64,000 nucleotides of DNA from positions 193,364-257,363 of the forward strand of contig MNCI01024055.1 in the NCBI GenBank assembly GCA_015680685.1. The letters are read 5' to 3'. The notes under the pieces are model-generated. The model did not search any database, was not told the DNA's origin, and saw only the letters and a list, made by a program, of their open reading frames with translations. Position 1 is the first letter of the stretch. Every line of letters starts with the position of its first letter. The translations under genes and the position numbers were made by a program. This document shows, one piece after another, positions 11,560-22,790 of the stretch. The DNA comes from Gnetum montanum (taxonomy: Eukaryota > Streptophyta > Gnetopsida > Gnetales > Gnetaceae).

Positions 11560-11905
11560 GTCTGCAAAGACCTTAAACTAGCAGCTTTGAACTTTTGCAT
11601 CTAGATGGTCCATAAAGACCTTAAACTAGAAAATCCTAACCCATATCCTCTATTAACTTAATGGTCCAAAAAGACCTTAAACTAGTAGTTCTAATGTGTA
11701 GCTTCGATCTCGTTAGCAGTTCATAAAGACCTTAAACTAATACTTTGTAGTTTTGTTAGAGTAGCCTATTAGCAGTCTGCAAAGACCTTACACTAATACT
11801 TTTAATTTGCAAATCTAACCCGTTAGCTTTCTGCAAAGATATTAAACTAGTAGTTTTACACTTTTTCATCTAGGTAGTTTGCTATGATTTTAAACTAACA
11901 AGTTG
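11560..11905. repeat. Mini-hairpin array, GGTC stems
   Basis: Six or seven units of about 50-65 bases, each with GGTC-(CATAAA or similar)-GACC followed by TTAAACTAG and an AT-rich linker. Later copies degrade (CAGTCTGCAAAGACC, then TTTGCTATGATTTT). The stems differ from those at 6195-6455 but have the same layout and the same tail. The array ends about 140 bases before the RT-encoding frame. Confidence 0.7.
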
Positions 11906-12043
11906 CAAATTTTGCATCATATTTTATAGTTATTTCAACTTTTCACATCTCATTGCTACTTTACAAATGCTTACTACACATTGTTGCTACAAACAAGTAT
12001 CCCTTGACTAGGAATTCATCTCATTATAGCAAGTTGAGAAAGA

Positions 12044-14302
12044 ATGGCAATGCACCATGATCTTTCTCCACCTCTAGCCTTGACATGTCCACATGATGAA
12101 CTTGCAAGACAATTGAACCCAGAGTCAATAGACTGGGATTCACCCATAGAAAGCATTGTAGCGTCCGTAGAAACATCCTCAGATTGACCTGAATGTCTAG
12201 CCTAAGTCCTAGATTTAGAAGTCAGGGATGTAACTGAGGACCCTCTCATTGAGATTCTTGTGACCACATTCAGGGAAGAAATAAAAATGTTAAATCTTAG
12301 CTCCCTCTTAGATTCATAAATGCACAAAGATGTAGCCGAGGTACTATAGAATAACATCAAAGTATTCACATGGTCTTACAATGACATGCTAAATTTAGAT
12401 ATGAGGCTCATACAGCACAACATTATCTTAGATTCATGGATGAAAGCAGTTAAGTAGAAGACTTGCAAGATTAAGCCAAAGATTGCACTAGCTGTACAGG
12501 ATGAAATCACCAACCTCTATCAAGCTGGTTTCATCTGGGCAGTTGATTACTCAGAGTGGGTGTCAAACATCATTGTAGTTTCTAAGAAAATGGGAGGAAT
12601 ACAAATCTGTATAAACTTCTGAGATCTGAATAAAGCCACGATCAAAGATGATTTTCCACTACTAAGTATTGATCAACTCATCGACACTATGACTAGTTAT
12701 GCTCTGTTATCCTTCATGACCAGTTTCTCTGGCTACAACCAAATTCGCATCAACCCATAGCATCAGTTAACAACAACCTTCATGACCCCATGTGGTACTT
12801 TCTATTATACTATGATGCCCTCTAGACTCAAGAACGCCGGTGCAAACTACCAGAGAGACATCACATACATCTTTAGCGACTACATGATAGAAACGATGAA
12901 TGACTATGTCGATGACATCGCAATCAAATCTAAAGAGGCCATTGATCATCCCAATGATCTTGGTGTATTCCTCAAGCATTTCCAGATGCATAATTTATAC
13001 CTTAACCCAAAAAAGTGTGTCTTTGGGGTGAGGACCAGACGCATGTTAGGGTTTACAGTATCAGAGGTTGGAATACAAGTGGACCCTCACAAAGTCAAGG
13101 CGATAGCTAATATAGCACCACCTACAAACCTGAAAGAATTACACAGGTTACAAGGTATGGTACAGTTCATCAAAAGGTTTATAGCAAAGTTGATTGAGAA
13201 ATTACACCCCATGCAACATGTACTGAAGAAGGGGCTTAGCTTTAAATGGACAACACAATGCCAACAAGCCTTTGATGATCTAAAGAAAGAGATTTTACAC
13301 CTCCCAACTGTATACCCACCAAAAAGGGATAAGCCTTTCTTCACCTACCTTGCCACCTCAGACACATCTATCATGGCACTATTATGTTAGAGTTGAGACA
13401 ATGGCTCTGACATTCCAGTGTATTATCTAAGCCATGCATTGCTAGCATATGAGGAAAAATACAATGACGTGGAGAGAAACTGCCTTACCCTAGTCTTTGC
13501 ATTAAAGAAATGGAGTCATTATCTATTTCATTGCAAGGTTAACATTTTTTGCAAGAGTAATGTACTCTAGGCTATCATAGACACTCTGTATGAGAGCAGT
13601 AGGATAGCTCGATGGAAAGCCGTAACAATGGAATTCAATTTGCATTATGTGAACTAATCATCAAAAAAGGATCAAGCTATAGGAACGCAACTTACAACCT
13701 CACCCATCGATGATTAGGCAATCATAGATCCTGAATTCCTTGATGAGCATGTTAGCACATCTTGAAGCTACTTTGCATTTTGATAGTGCCTCGACCACGT
13801 AAGGAGGTAGTGCAGCTGCCGTCATTCGTACCCTTCTAGGGAAATGCATCCTTTTGCTTATCATTTTGTGTTTCTTTGTACAAACAATGTGGTAGAGTAT
13901 GAAGGGTTACTCAGGGGCCTCTTAGCAGCCCAAGCATTAAGCATCCAACACCTGGTGATCCATGGGGATTCACAACTCATTGTAAATCAAATCACTAAGG
14001 TCTACACCTACAAAGCTACACACCTACAACCCTACTATGACATAGCAAAAAATTTTCTTCAAAAGTTTGCAACAACGGATGTTCAACACATGTCGTGCAA
14101 TGAAAACACCGTAGTAGATGCCCTGGCCATCTTAGCATTAAATGTGCCACCACACCTATTTGCAATTTTTCCAGCTTTGATTACCGAGTGTATGGAGCCT
14201 ATCACTCAGGTGGTACATGTAGCCTTTGCTAGCGCTGCGGACACCCAACAGTGGTATGCCAACATCAAAGCCTACCTGCAACATGACGAGCCCCCAAGTT
14301 GA
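12044..14302 (+). pseudogene. pol: E1 pol: reverse transcriptase and RNase H, decayed
   Basis: The ATG at 12044 opens a frame that remains in phase to the RT core at 12782-13390. Recognisable parts are the RT N-terminal region (DEITNLYQAGFIWAV, about 12500), motif A changed to FMTSFSGYNQI so that its catalytic Asp is lost, the fingers-palm segment MTPCGTFYYTMMPS (12782), and the catalytic motif NDYVDDIAI (about 12900), which is intact. A TGA replaces the Arg expected before DLNKAT. The connection region runs to about 13390. The RNase H domain follows to 14250, with NVVEYEGLLRGL and HGDSQLIVNQ carrying its acidic residues. The enzyme would copy element RNA into DNA within particles. A separate ATG for pol, 6 kb beyond protease, implies splicing or internal initiation. 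Several in-frame TAGs make it inactive. Confidence 0.85.
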
Positions 14303-14329
14303 TTAACATCTACCTATAGAGATGTGATC

Positions 14330-14904
14330 TGCAAGTGTTCCCTACAATATGTGCTCATGGGAGACAACGCCTTGTGAAAATGCTCCTATGACGGGATATT
14401 TCTAGCATGTGTAAACGAGGAGTAAGCGTAGAAGGTCATTAATAAAGTACACGAGGGACTATCTCGTGAACACATAGCACCTAGGGCCATGGCTACAATA
14501 ATCAGAAACCTAGGGTACTATTGGCCTCACATGGAGCATGATTGCCTAGCCAAAGTTAAGACTTGTGATATGTGCCAAAGATATGAAAATCTTATACATG
14601 GATTGCCTACAGAGTTGCATCTAACGTAGATCACATGGCCTTTCCAGTGATGGGGACTAGACATCATAGGACCTATCATGCCTAAGTCTTCAATAGGGCA
14701 TAGCTTCATCATCATTTCCATCGAGTATTTTACAAAGTGGGTGGAGGCTATTCCCTTGAGAAAGACTACATCCCAATAGGTTTACCACCTCATCTTAGAC
14801 AACATCGTGACAAGGTTTGAGCTTCCCATGACTATTTTGACCAACAATGAGCCACAATTTAGTAGTGTGGAAACCAAAACCTTCTACAGCAATCTTGGCA
14901 TCAG
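14330..14904 (+). pseudogene. int: E1 integrase, interrupted by an assembly break
   Basis: The zinc-binding region is readable (HEGLSREHIAP, then the pair of cysteines in KTCDMCQ at about 14560), followed by the catalytic core start (GLDIIGPIMPKSS) and NNEPQFSS, where the family has TDNGPQFSS. The second catalytic Asp is therefore replaced by Asn. The frame stops at a single N at 14905. The missing C-terminal part of the core is present in reverse orientation in 14906-15230. TAGs at several Gln positions show that the gene was already dead. Confidence 0.75.
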
Positions 14905-14905
14905 N

Positions 14906-15230
14906 GAGAAAGTTGATGATGGATTTGTTCGTAGCTTTTACTTATCCATTTTCCTATGGGTAGTATGACGAGGAGAATGATTGCCTGATGCCAAGATTGC
15001 TGTAGAAGGTTTTGGTTTCCACACTACTAAATTGTGGCTCATTGTTGGTCAAAATAGTCATGGGAAGCTCAAACCTTGTCACGATGTTGTCTAAGATGAG
15101 GTGGTAAACCTATTGGGATGTAGTCTTTCTCAAGGGAATAGCCTCCACCCACTTTGTAAAATACTCGATGGAAATGATGATGAAGCTATGCCCTATTGAA
15201 GACTTAGGCATGATAGGTCCTATGATGTCT
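14906..15230 (-). other. 325-base piece between single Ns, inverted overlap of the integrase
   Basis: Bases 14985-15230 are the reverse complement of 14659-14904 with no differences that I can see. The remaining 79 bases, read on the minus strand, continue the integrase (QSFSSSYYP, then a segment resembling ENG-VEATNKS). Single Ns at 14905 and 15231 bound the piece. It is most simply a contig placed backwards that should overlap and extend its left neighbour. Confidence 0.85.
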
Positions 15231-15235
15231 NCTAG

Positions 15236-15330
15236 TGCAACGGTCTATTAGGACCTTAAACTAGTGCACCATGGTCTGTTGAGACCTTAAACCAACACAT
15301 CAGATGGTCTACTAGGACCTTAAATTGGGT
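15236..15330. repeat. Short mini-hairpin array downstream of integrase
   Basis: Three units of the form GGTC-TACTAG-GACC followed by TTAAACTAG-like tails. One has GGTCTGTTGAGACC. The layout matches 11560-11905 and 22465-22790. Confidence 0.65.
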
Positions 15331-16657
15331 TCATAGCTTGTCCCTAGTGTGCATCCATGACTCATCAAGCAAGCGATCGTGCACAGTGCCAACATGGGAT
15401 GGGATGTTGCAGTTCCTGAATGCAGTTCATGATGTTAAGAGAACACCCTTAGGAATATGTGCAATAACACTACCCTTGGCATCTTGCTGATCCTCCAAAT
15501 ATGTCCTCTAACATCTTGCTGACTTTCTAGAGCTACCACTACGATGGCCCTTTGCCCTAGTAGTAGCTTCCATAGTCAGCACCTACTCTTGGAGTTCCAA
15601 CACTATTGTGGCCTAGCCATAATGTTGCTATCCTTCATCCCACACCAGTTTCCAAGCCCAAAAAATATTCAACTACTGGATAGCCCATCTCATAGTTGAA
15701 CTGCATAATGTTTTCCTTGGGCAGGGACTCCTGTGCATACCTCTCCACGTGGATTTTGCTAGAACTATTGCTAGCCTTTCTAGCTTGGATGTCGAATGGC
15801 TCAACAACAACATCCATTGTTCCAGTAGCGTTCAAAGAAAGCAAGATCCTTGCATTCATTTTACATCATGGTTTCTTCCTCTAGTTTTCTCTCTATTTTG
15901 TTTGTAGGATACGTACTAAAGGGGCATCAGTCAAAGCTGCATTTTGCCATGGAGGCAGGACACTACATTGTTCCAAGGTGGTCATCCTAACTAGCTTAGC
16001 CACTTTCGAGAGCATATCCTATCCTCCCCCTTAACTTCCTTTACCTCATTCCTTACACCTATAATTATCACTCTCATCTCTTTTATGAATTTTCCTGATG
16101 CTTGTAAAGGCCTCCCATATGCCCAATTGCAAAGTCCATGACACACATAACGTAACTCATTGCATGGGAGCATCTATAGGCAAGTTAAAGCCCCACGTGG
16201 ATGTAACATAACTCATCATGGGAAACAAATGCCTATCCTATGACAAGGTTGTTTGCAAATGTAAATGGTAGAACAACAAAAGAAAAAGTGTAAAATAGCA
16301 AAATATCATGCAAAAAAAAAACCATGCCTAAAATAAATGGCACATCAGCTGTTTTGTAGTGATCCTCTCTAAGCATTCCGACGAGAGGTCAAAGGTCAAA
16401 AAAAGCAAAGATGACTATGCAAACAACTCCTTCACAAGCATTCCGACAAGGGACCTTGCTAAGTGTCATCTTTACCATTTTCTTAGACCTTCTCTCCCTA
16501 GTTTAACCTTTCCCCTTTCCCTGCATAGCCATCCTAGCACTCTCAAGCATTACTGAGTGACATCCTAGTGATTATTAAAGATTAATGTTCCCATCTTGTC
16601 TTTTATGGTGTTTCATATTCTTTGTTAATGCTTCTGAGGTCCTTCCTTCAAACGTCA
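15331..16657 (+). other. E1 3' untranslated region
   Basis: No gene is recognised. It is alignable in places with the same interval of E2 (for example, the stretch around 15480-15540 resembles 22960-23030), showing that it is a conserved part of the family. It also holds a repeated CAAGCATTCCGAC phrase near 16370 and 16435. Confidence 0.6.
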
Positions 16658-16672
16658 ACAAAGAGGGGCTAA
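16658..16672 (+). other. Polypurine tract of E1
   Basis: ACAAAGAGGGGCTAA directly precedes the TGAAACACCC start of the 3' LTR. The corresponding sequence in E2 (24371-24385) is nearly identical, supporting its role as the plus-strand primer. Confidence 0.8.
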
Positions 16673-18537
16673 TGAAACACCCTAAAATTTCAAGGCACGC
16701 TTGCTTCACTAGGATCTTGGAAATTAGGCAAACACTTCCACAACTGTAGCCTCATGACAATTTGGTAGGAAATGAATGCACTAATTTTAGACTATTTAGT
16801 TTGGCATGTTTTCTACCTCCAGAGCTGATAGGCCTAATGGACTCTTTGGCCTTCCCACCTAGGTGTTTCACCTAGCTGATAGTCTATTCAGAAACCATGC
16901 TTGGAGTTGTCGGTGGTGCTCAGGATGCACAAAATAGTTCGGCAAGTTTTCTAGTGAAGAAGTTTGCTATGCTATGCTATGCTATGTAGCATTTTAGACC
17001 TCAAAAGATAGTTTCTTAGGCAATCAAGTGCAAATCATTGTAGAAAAAAGTGCTACGCTCTGCTATGTTACGCAGCATAGCATAGCGTAGCAAAGGCAAA
17101 AAAGAAAGGCCCATCTTACCTAGTGATTTTAATTGCACTCAGGCAAGCACTTCGTCCTTCAATACTAGTTTCCTTGTTTGACTTTAAGTCCTTTGGAAAA
17201 AAATCTCTTACTAGAAAGTGATAGATTGGGTAGAAAGTAGGATACACTGGTTGCTACGCTATGCTACGCTACATAGTGTAGCATAGCATAGTGATGATTC
17301 AAAAGTAGCAAGGAATGTCTCAAATGCAAGTTCAACAAGTTTAAAAGCTTCCCTTTGCAAAATAAAAAGTTGCAGTTCTTAGCATAATTAGAGCACTAAG
17401 TAAGAGTTTGCAATTTCAACATTCAAATGAAACCAGTTGTTATGCTATGCTATGATATATAGCGTAGCAATGATTCAAATCAAACAAAGTGTTGTAAAAG
17501 TTGATCTGACGTGTGCCGAAGCTTGCAGTAGATGTAGTTGACTTCAATCAAAATTTCTTTTTCAAATTGATGGCTACATTGTGCTATGCTACATAGTGTA
17601 GCACAATGTAGTAAGAAGCTATGCTATGCCAACATGCTATGCTACACAGTGTAGCACAACATAACAAGAAGCTACACTACTTCAGTGTGTCTCATTCCTA
17701 ATCTGCATTGTTGGCATATTTGATTCTAGCATCTCTAGTTTCAATAGCATAATTAAAGCATGAAAAGTTAATGACCAGCTTTGCATGTTCATGCAATATG
17801 GACATGTAAGCATTTGATGGGTCTAGGACACATGTCATCTAAGCCTCATTTCTCGCATGCTCCTAGCCCTATAAATACCCCGACAAGCAACACTCAAAGG
17901 GTTGGAAATTTTAAGCATTGTTTGCATTGGTTGGAAAATTAGCAATTCAAAGGGTTGGAAAATTTTAGCAGTTGGAAAATTGAGAACTCACTTGATTGGT
18001 AAATTGAGAATCCCCCTAGATGGAAAATTTCAGCAATCGTAACTTTTAGCATTGGCACTTGGCATTAGCTTTTTTTTCTTGTTGGCATTTTGTACTATTA
18101 GCCCTTAAGCTTGTACTTGGAAACATAGTTGAGGCATTTTGAGCATTCTGATCATTTGTGGACTCTCTGTGCACCTCCAACATTGTATAACTTGTTATAC
18201 ATTTTCAAACAAAGAAGAGAATCAAACCCGCGATTTTGTGGTGGTGCATTTTCTTATCCCAGTAACTCTGTTATTTCTTTATTGTCATCATTATTTGGCA
18301 TCATTTTTTCTATCATTAAATTTATTTATTATTAGTTAAATCTCGCATGTTCTACACTTAAAACAAAATTTATGAAAGATTAAGTTACACCAGTTAAGTC
18401 CCTATCCAATCAACCAGACTATTCAGGGTGCCCTATTTCCATTTTATCCAGCATAGCCCTCAAACGCATTTGGGGTTAAAACTGTTTCCTCAACAACCTC
18501 TTAGTGTTTCCAGCCACTGATGTTTTTAGTCACTACA
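16673..18537 (+). repeat. E1 3' LTR
   Basis: Direct copy of 236-2079 with scattered substitutions and small indels. The palindrome set is preserved although individual arms differ. It ends near CACTACA, and E2 sequence begins immediately afterwards. Confidence 0.85.
17868..17877 (+). promoter_or_regulatory. TATA box of E1 3' LTR
   Basis: CCTATAAATA at the position equivalent to 1411-1420 of the 5' LTR. Confidence 0.7.
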
Positions 18538-18956
18538 ATCTATTCCATGTCTCATGCATAACGCAAGACTGTCCCATGTACAACACATAATGTAGGATGA
18601 GCATAGCACCTAGAGTTAGAAAATTTTTCCAACATTTCCAACATCCCCATACTTAGAAGATTTTTTGGACTTTTCTAATTGCTCAATATATACCCAACTT
18701 AACTCCACATTTAAAACCTTTCAAGCCTTACTTACACCAATGTTTCCCACATAAACCATGATCTACTATGACCTTAAACTATTAATTTTATGGCCAATTG
18801 AGGCCCCAAAATTACTTTACATGCTTATCCAATCCAACAACCGCATAGTTAGGTGAATTTTCATAACATTTTCTTCCTTTATTTATGCATTTTTCCTTAT
18901 TAATATAGGTGCTACTTGACCTTTTTTTGGTTGTTTTATAGTTTTTTTGGTAGGAT
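18538..18956 (+). other. E2 pre-pol spacer
   Basis: Non-coding. It contains degenerate hairpin units at about 18765-18815, one with an ACTATGACCTTAAACTA tail and one with GGCCAATTGAGGCC arms. They sit in the same place, just before pol, as the array at 11560-11905 in E1. Confidence 0.55.
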
Positions 18957-20616
18957 TGCAGACTGAATGCATACGAGCATCTTCATGCACCCTTGGCCTT
19001 GATTAGGCCTTACGACGATTCCATGAGATTCGTAAACACTGAGCTTCTAGACTTTGAGCCTATGACTCATGAAAAAAATGTAGCATCCCTAGAGACATCT
19101 CTAGATTGGCCAGACCATCTAGTTAGAGCTCTAGACCTAGAGGCAGGTGATGTAATTGAGGATCCTCTGATAGAAGTCCCTGTAGTAACATGTAAAAGCA
19201 AGGCAAAGACATTGAAACTTAGTTCTTTATTAGATCCTCAAATTAAATAGAGCATCTTAAAAATTCTCAACGATAACATTAAGGCATTCGCATGGTCCTA
19301 CGAGGACATGCTTTCTTGGACCCTCACATAATACAACACAACATTATCCTTGAACCTCACATAAAACTAGTTAAACAAAAAGCTTGCAAAGTCAAACCTA
19401 AGGTGGCATTGGTAGTCTACAATAAAATCACTAAGCTTTACAAAGCTAGTTTCATCTAGTTAGTTGACTATGTAGAATGGGTTTCAGAAAAATCATAGTT
19501 GTCCCTATGAAAAATGGGATCATACACATTTACATAGACTTCTAAGACTTGAACAAGGTAACCATTAAAGAATGACTTCCCATTATCTAGTATTGACAAA
19601 CTCATCAATACTGTGGTTGGTCATGCCTTATTGTCCTTCATGGATGGGTTCTTAAGGTATAACCAAATTTGGATTAACTAAGATCACCATCTTAGCACCA
19701 CTTTCATGACCCCTTGGGGTACATTTTTCTACACAATGATGCCCTTTGGACTAAAGAATGTAGGAGAAACCTACCAACGCGTAATGACATATATCTTTAG
19801 TGATTATCAACTAGACTTGCTCAATGACTATGTTGACAATATAGTAGTTAATTCCAAGTTAGTCACGACCATGCAGATGACTTGGACTACATCCTCAAAT
19901 GTTGCCTTAGACATTACCTTGGGCTAAATCTCAAGAAGTGTGTCTTTGACATTAAAAATTGTTTCATGCTAAGCTTTTTAGTATCATAAGAAAGTATATG
20001 TGTAGACCCTGATAAGGTTAAGGCTATCACAAACTTAGCACCACTAGAAAATGTTTAGGAGCTACAAGGATTACAAGGTAGATTATAATTCATACATAGG
20101 TTTATCACAAGGTTGACTAATAAGTTGCAACCAATGTAACATTTTCTCAAGAAGGGGATCCACTTTAACTAGATAGCTCAATGCCAAGAGGCATTTGACA
20201 ATCTTAAAAAGGAGTTGGCTCAACTTCCATTAGTGTACCTTCTACAAGGAGATAAGTCATTCTACATTTTCATTGCAACCTTAGACATGTTGATCGCTTC
20301 TCTACGTTGCCAAAAGTAAGAAGATAGCTTAGAGGTCACTATTTACTACTTAAGCCATGTGCTAGTGGTCCACGAGGCAAAATACAATGATGTAGAGAAG
20401 AACTATCTTGCCTTAGTCTATGCACTCAAAACATGAAGACACTATCTCTTCCGTAGTCAGGTTAATATCATCTACAAAAGAAATGTGCTCCATGTGATCA
20501 CTATGAACATGTACAAAAGTAGTTAAATTACATGGTGGAAGGCAATAACTATAGAGTTTAACCTACACTACATAGCACATGCATCCATAAAGGATCAAGC
20601 AATATTCACACAACTC
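18957..20616 (+). pseudogene. pol: E2 reverse transcriptase, decayed
   Basis: The frame from about 18957 to 19250 matches the E1 pol N-terminus (conserved LDLEAGDVIEDPLIE). RT motif A is FMDGFLRYNQI, with its Asp kept. The segment MTPWGTFFYTMMPFGLKN lies at 19706. The catalytic motif reads NDYVDNIVV, so the second Asp of YVDD is replaced by Asn and the enzyme would be inactive even without the stops. Stops and frameshifts are frequent after 19927. Comparison with E1 shows different lesions, so the two copies decayed independently. Confidence 0.8.
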
Positions 20617-21240
20617 ATGACTTCACCCATAAATAATCAAGCAACAATAGATCTGAAATTTCTAGATGAGCATGTTAATAGCATAATCCAAGTGCCTACA
20701 AACCTCAAGAATGTCTTACACTTTGATGGTGCTTCAACCACAAAAGGTGGCAGTGCCAATACCATTATCAAATTTCCCTTTGGGGAGATCTCACCCTTCA
20801 CATATCATTTTGCATTTTCTTACATAAACAATGTGGTAGAATATGAAGGTCTCCTTAGAGGTGTCTTAACAGCTTGTGATTTAGGAATCCAAAACATAGT
20901 AATCCAAGGATATTTTCAGCTTGTTGTCAACCAAGTCACAGAGGTTTATGCTTGCAAATAATAGCATTTACAACCTTATTGTGATTTGGCAAAACACTTG
21001 CTCAAACAATTTGCAACTATATGTGTCCAACACATTCCCGGTAACAAAAATGCCATTGCCAATGCATTAGCCACTTTAGCTTTAAGCATAGTGCCCAACA
21101 TGTTTTTCACATTTCCCACTTCGATAATGGATTACACCAAACCTATAACTCAAACAACAAGCATTACATCTGTAGATTTGATAATCATAGCTCATGCCCA
21201 AGTGCGGTATGATGATATTAAGACATACCTCCAATAATAA
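20617..21240 (+). pseudogene. E2 RNase H domain, decayed
   Basis: LHFDGASTTKGGSA supplies the first catalytic Asp, and NNVVEYEGLLRGV the Glu region. The next acidic residue, in HGDSQL of E1, has become QGYFQL. IPGNKNAIANALATLAL at about 21030 matches the terminal N-x-x-A-D-A-L-A block with Asp replaced by Asn. The domain would degrade RNA in RNA-DNA hybrids during reverse transcription. It is separated from the integrase by a TAA. Confidence 0.75.
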
Positions 21241-22440
21241 GAGCCTCTGCAAAATCTAACCTCTATCCAAAAAGATGTAGTATGAAATTAATCATGGTAG
21301 TACATCCTTGTAGGTGATAGTACCTTGTGTCATAGATCGTATGATGAAATACTATTAACTTGCATTAGCAGTAGTGAAGTGCAAATGATTGTTGATCAAG
21401 TCCATGAGGGACTATGTGAAGGCCACATAGCACCCAAGGTAATGGTAGTAAAAATCATACACCTAGGCTATTATTGGCCTTCATGTGTTTGCATCTCCAA
21501 GGTTAAAATATGTGACATGTGTCAATGACATGGTAACCTAATGCACATGTCACCCACTAAACTGCATACTACGTAGATTACATGGTCATTCCAACATTGG
21601 GGGTTGGATATCATAGGACCCATATTACCTAAGTCTTCTACAAGAAATAGCTTCATCATTACCACAACTGAATACTTTTTCAAGTGTGTTAAATCCTTTC
21701 CCCTTAAGAAGACAACATCACAACAAGTTTGCAAATTTTTTCTAGATAACATAGTGACCCGATTCGGTGTACCCATGACTATAGTCATAGACAACAAACC
21801 ACAATTTAGTAGTGTAGAAACTAAAGCCTTCTATGAACACCTTTACATTAAACATTCCTTTTCATCATCATACTACCCATAGGTAAATGACCAAGTGGAG
21901 GCTACAAAGAAATTCATTGTCAACCTTTTAATGAGGATGCTTAGTAATAGTAAGTGATGATGGCATGAATAGCTAGTATATGTGTTATGGGCCTACCGCA
22001 CAACATGTAGAACAACAATAGGTAAGATGCCATATAGTCTTATGTATGGATATAAAGCAATGTTGACTCTTGAACTGCAAGTCCCATCACTCCATATGAT
22101 CATCTCAAGCTTCATTGATGAGGTTCAAAATAACAAGTTGAGAACCATTGACATCAACTCTATAGAGGATGAGCACATGCAAACACTTGATCGCATTGAG
22201 TGGTACTAGGAAAAGCAATAGAAAAAGCACTATCACAATTAGCATTAACACATAATCAAAAAAGAATACCTAGTCTGCAAGGTCATTCATGATCTCGTAG
22301 ATAAATTCTTAGCTAAATACAAAGGACCCTTCTTGGTCATAAAAGCCTATGAAAATGGAGCATTCAGGCTTACTGATCTAGATGATAATGAGTTTGCTAA
22401 TCTAATTAACCACTCATACCTAAAGCCATACTATGCCTAG
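21241..22440 (+). pseudogene. int: E2 integrase, decayed
   Basis: The zinc-binding part (VHEGLCEGHIAPK and KICDMCQ, 21400-21530), catalytic core (LDIIGPILPKSS at about 21606; IDNKPQFSS at about 21787) and the region after the core (VLWAYRTTCRTTIGKMPYSLMYG at 21982, quoted here only as a landmark beginning VLWAYRTT) can be followed. The C-terminal part, LAKYKGPFLVIKAYENGAF, then leads to a TAG near 22440. Unlike in E1, the stretch between the second catalytic Asp and the C-terminus is continuous. Multiple TAG stops prevent expression. Confidence 0.75.
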
Positions 22441-22464
22441 TACATAGTTTTGCACCAATGACAA

Positions 22465-22790
22465 AGTAAGGTACACCAACATCCACTATGATGTTAAACT
22501 AGCACAAAACATCTACTATGATGTTAACTAGCATAGAATATCTACTATGATGTTAAACTAGAAAAGAATGTTCTTAGGCTATGACATTAAACTAGCACCC
22601 ACAACATGGTCTGCTATAACATTAAACTAGCCATCCACCATCCACTATGATGATAAATTAGCACAAAATTCTACTAGGAATTTAAACTATCACATCATGG
22701 TCTACCTAAACCTTAAACTAGGTTTATGATTTTCTAGGACCTTAAACTAGTATAGCATGTGATCTACCAAAACCTTAAATTGGGTTCACA
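22465..22790. repeat. Mini-hairpin array with variable stems
   Basis: About nine units of 30-45 bases. Stems include AACATC-CACTAT-GATGTT (six complementary positions) and AAATTC-TACTAG-GAATTT (six), followed by TAAACTAG-type tails. Stem sequence changes together on both sides while the spacer and tail stay similar. Confidence 0.75.

Larger units (their letters stand above)
236..18537 (+). mobile_element. E1: very long Ty3/gypsy LTR retrotransposon (Tat/Ogre-like)
   Basis: Two direct LTRs (236-2079 and 16673-18537) bracket a primer-binding site, gag, protease, RT, RNase H, integrase and a polypurine tract, in the order of a Ty3/gypsy element. At about 18.3 kb it is far longer than a typical gypsy element. 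The excess is mostly the 6 kb between protease and RT, which holds an antisense spliced-looking gene flanked by hairpin arrays. Large size, a disrupted protease-RT junction and accessory antisense ORFs are known from the Tat clade (Ogre, Retand, Grande), and I infer that placement from them. Every ORF is broken by stops or frameshifts, so the element is dead. In the first 110 or so aligned LTR bases I count about 11 substitutions, so the insertion is old. No target-site duplication is evident. Confidence 0.85.

Noticed and set aside
14906-15230. Genuine inverted duplication or hairpin-forming regulatory element
   Set aside because: Exact identity and bounding single Ns point to assembly error.
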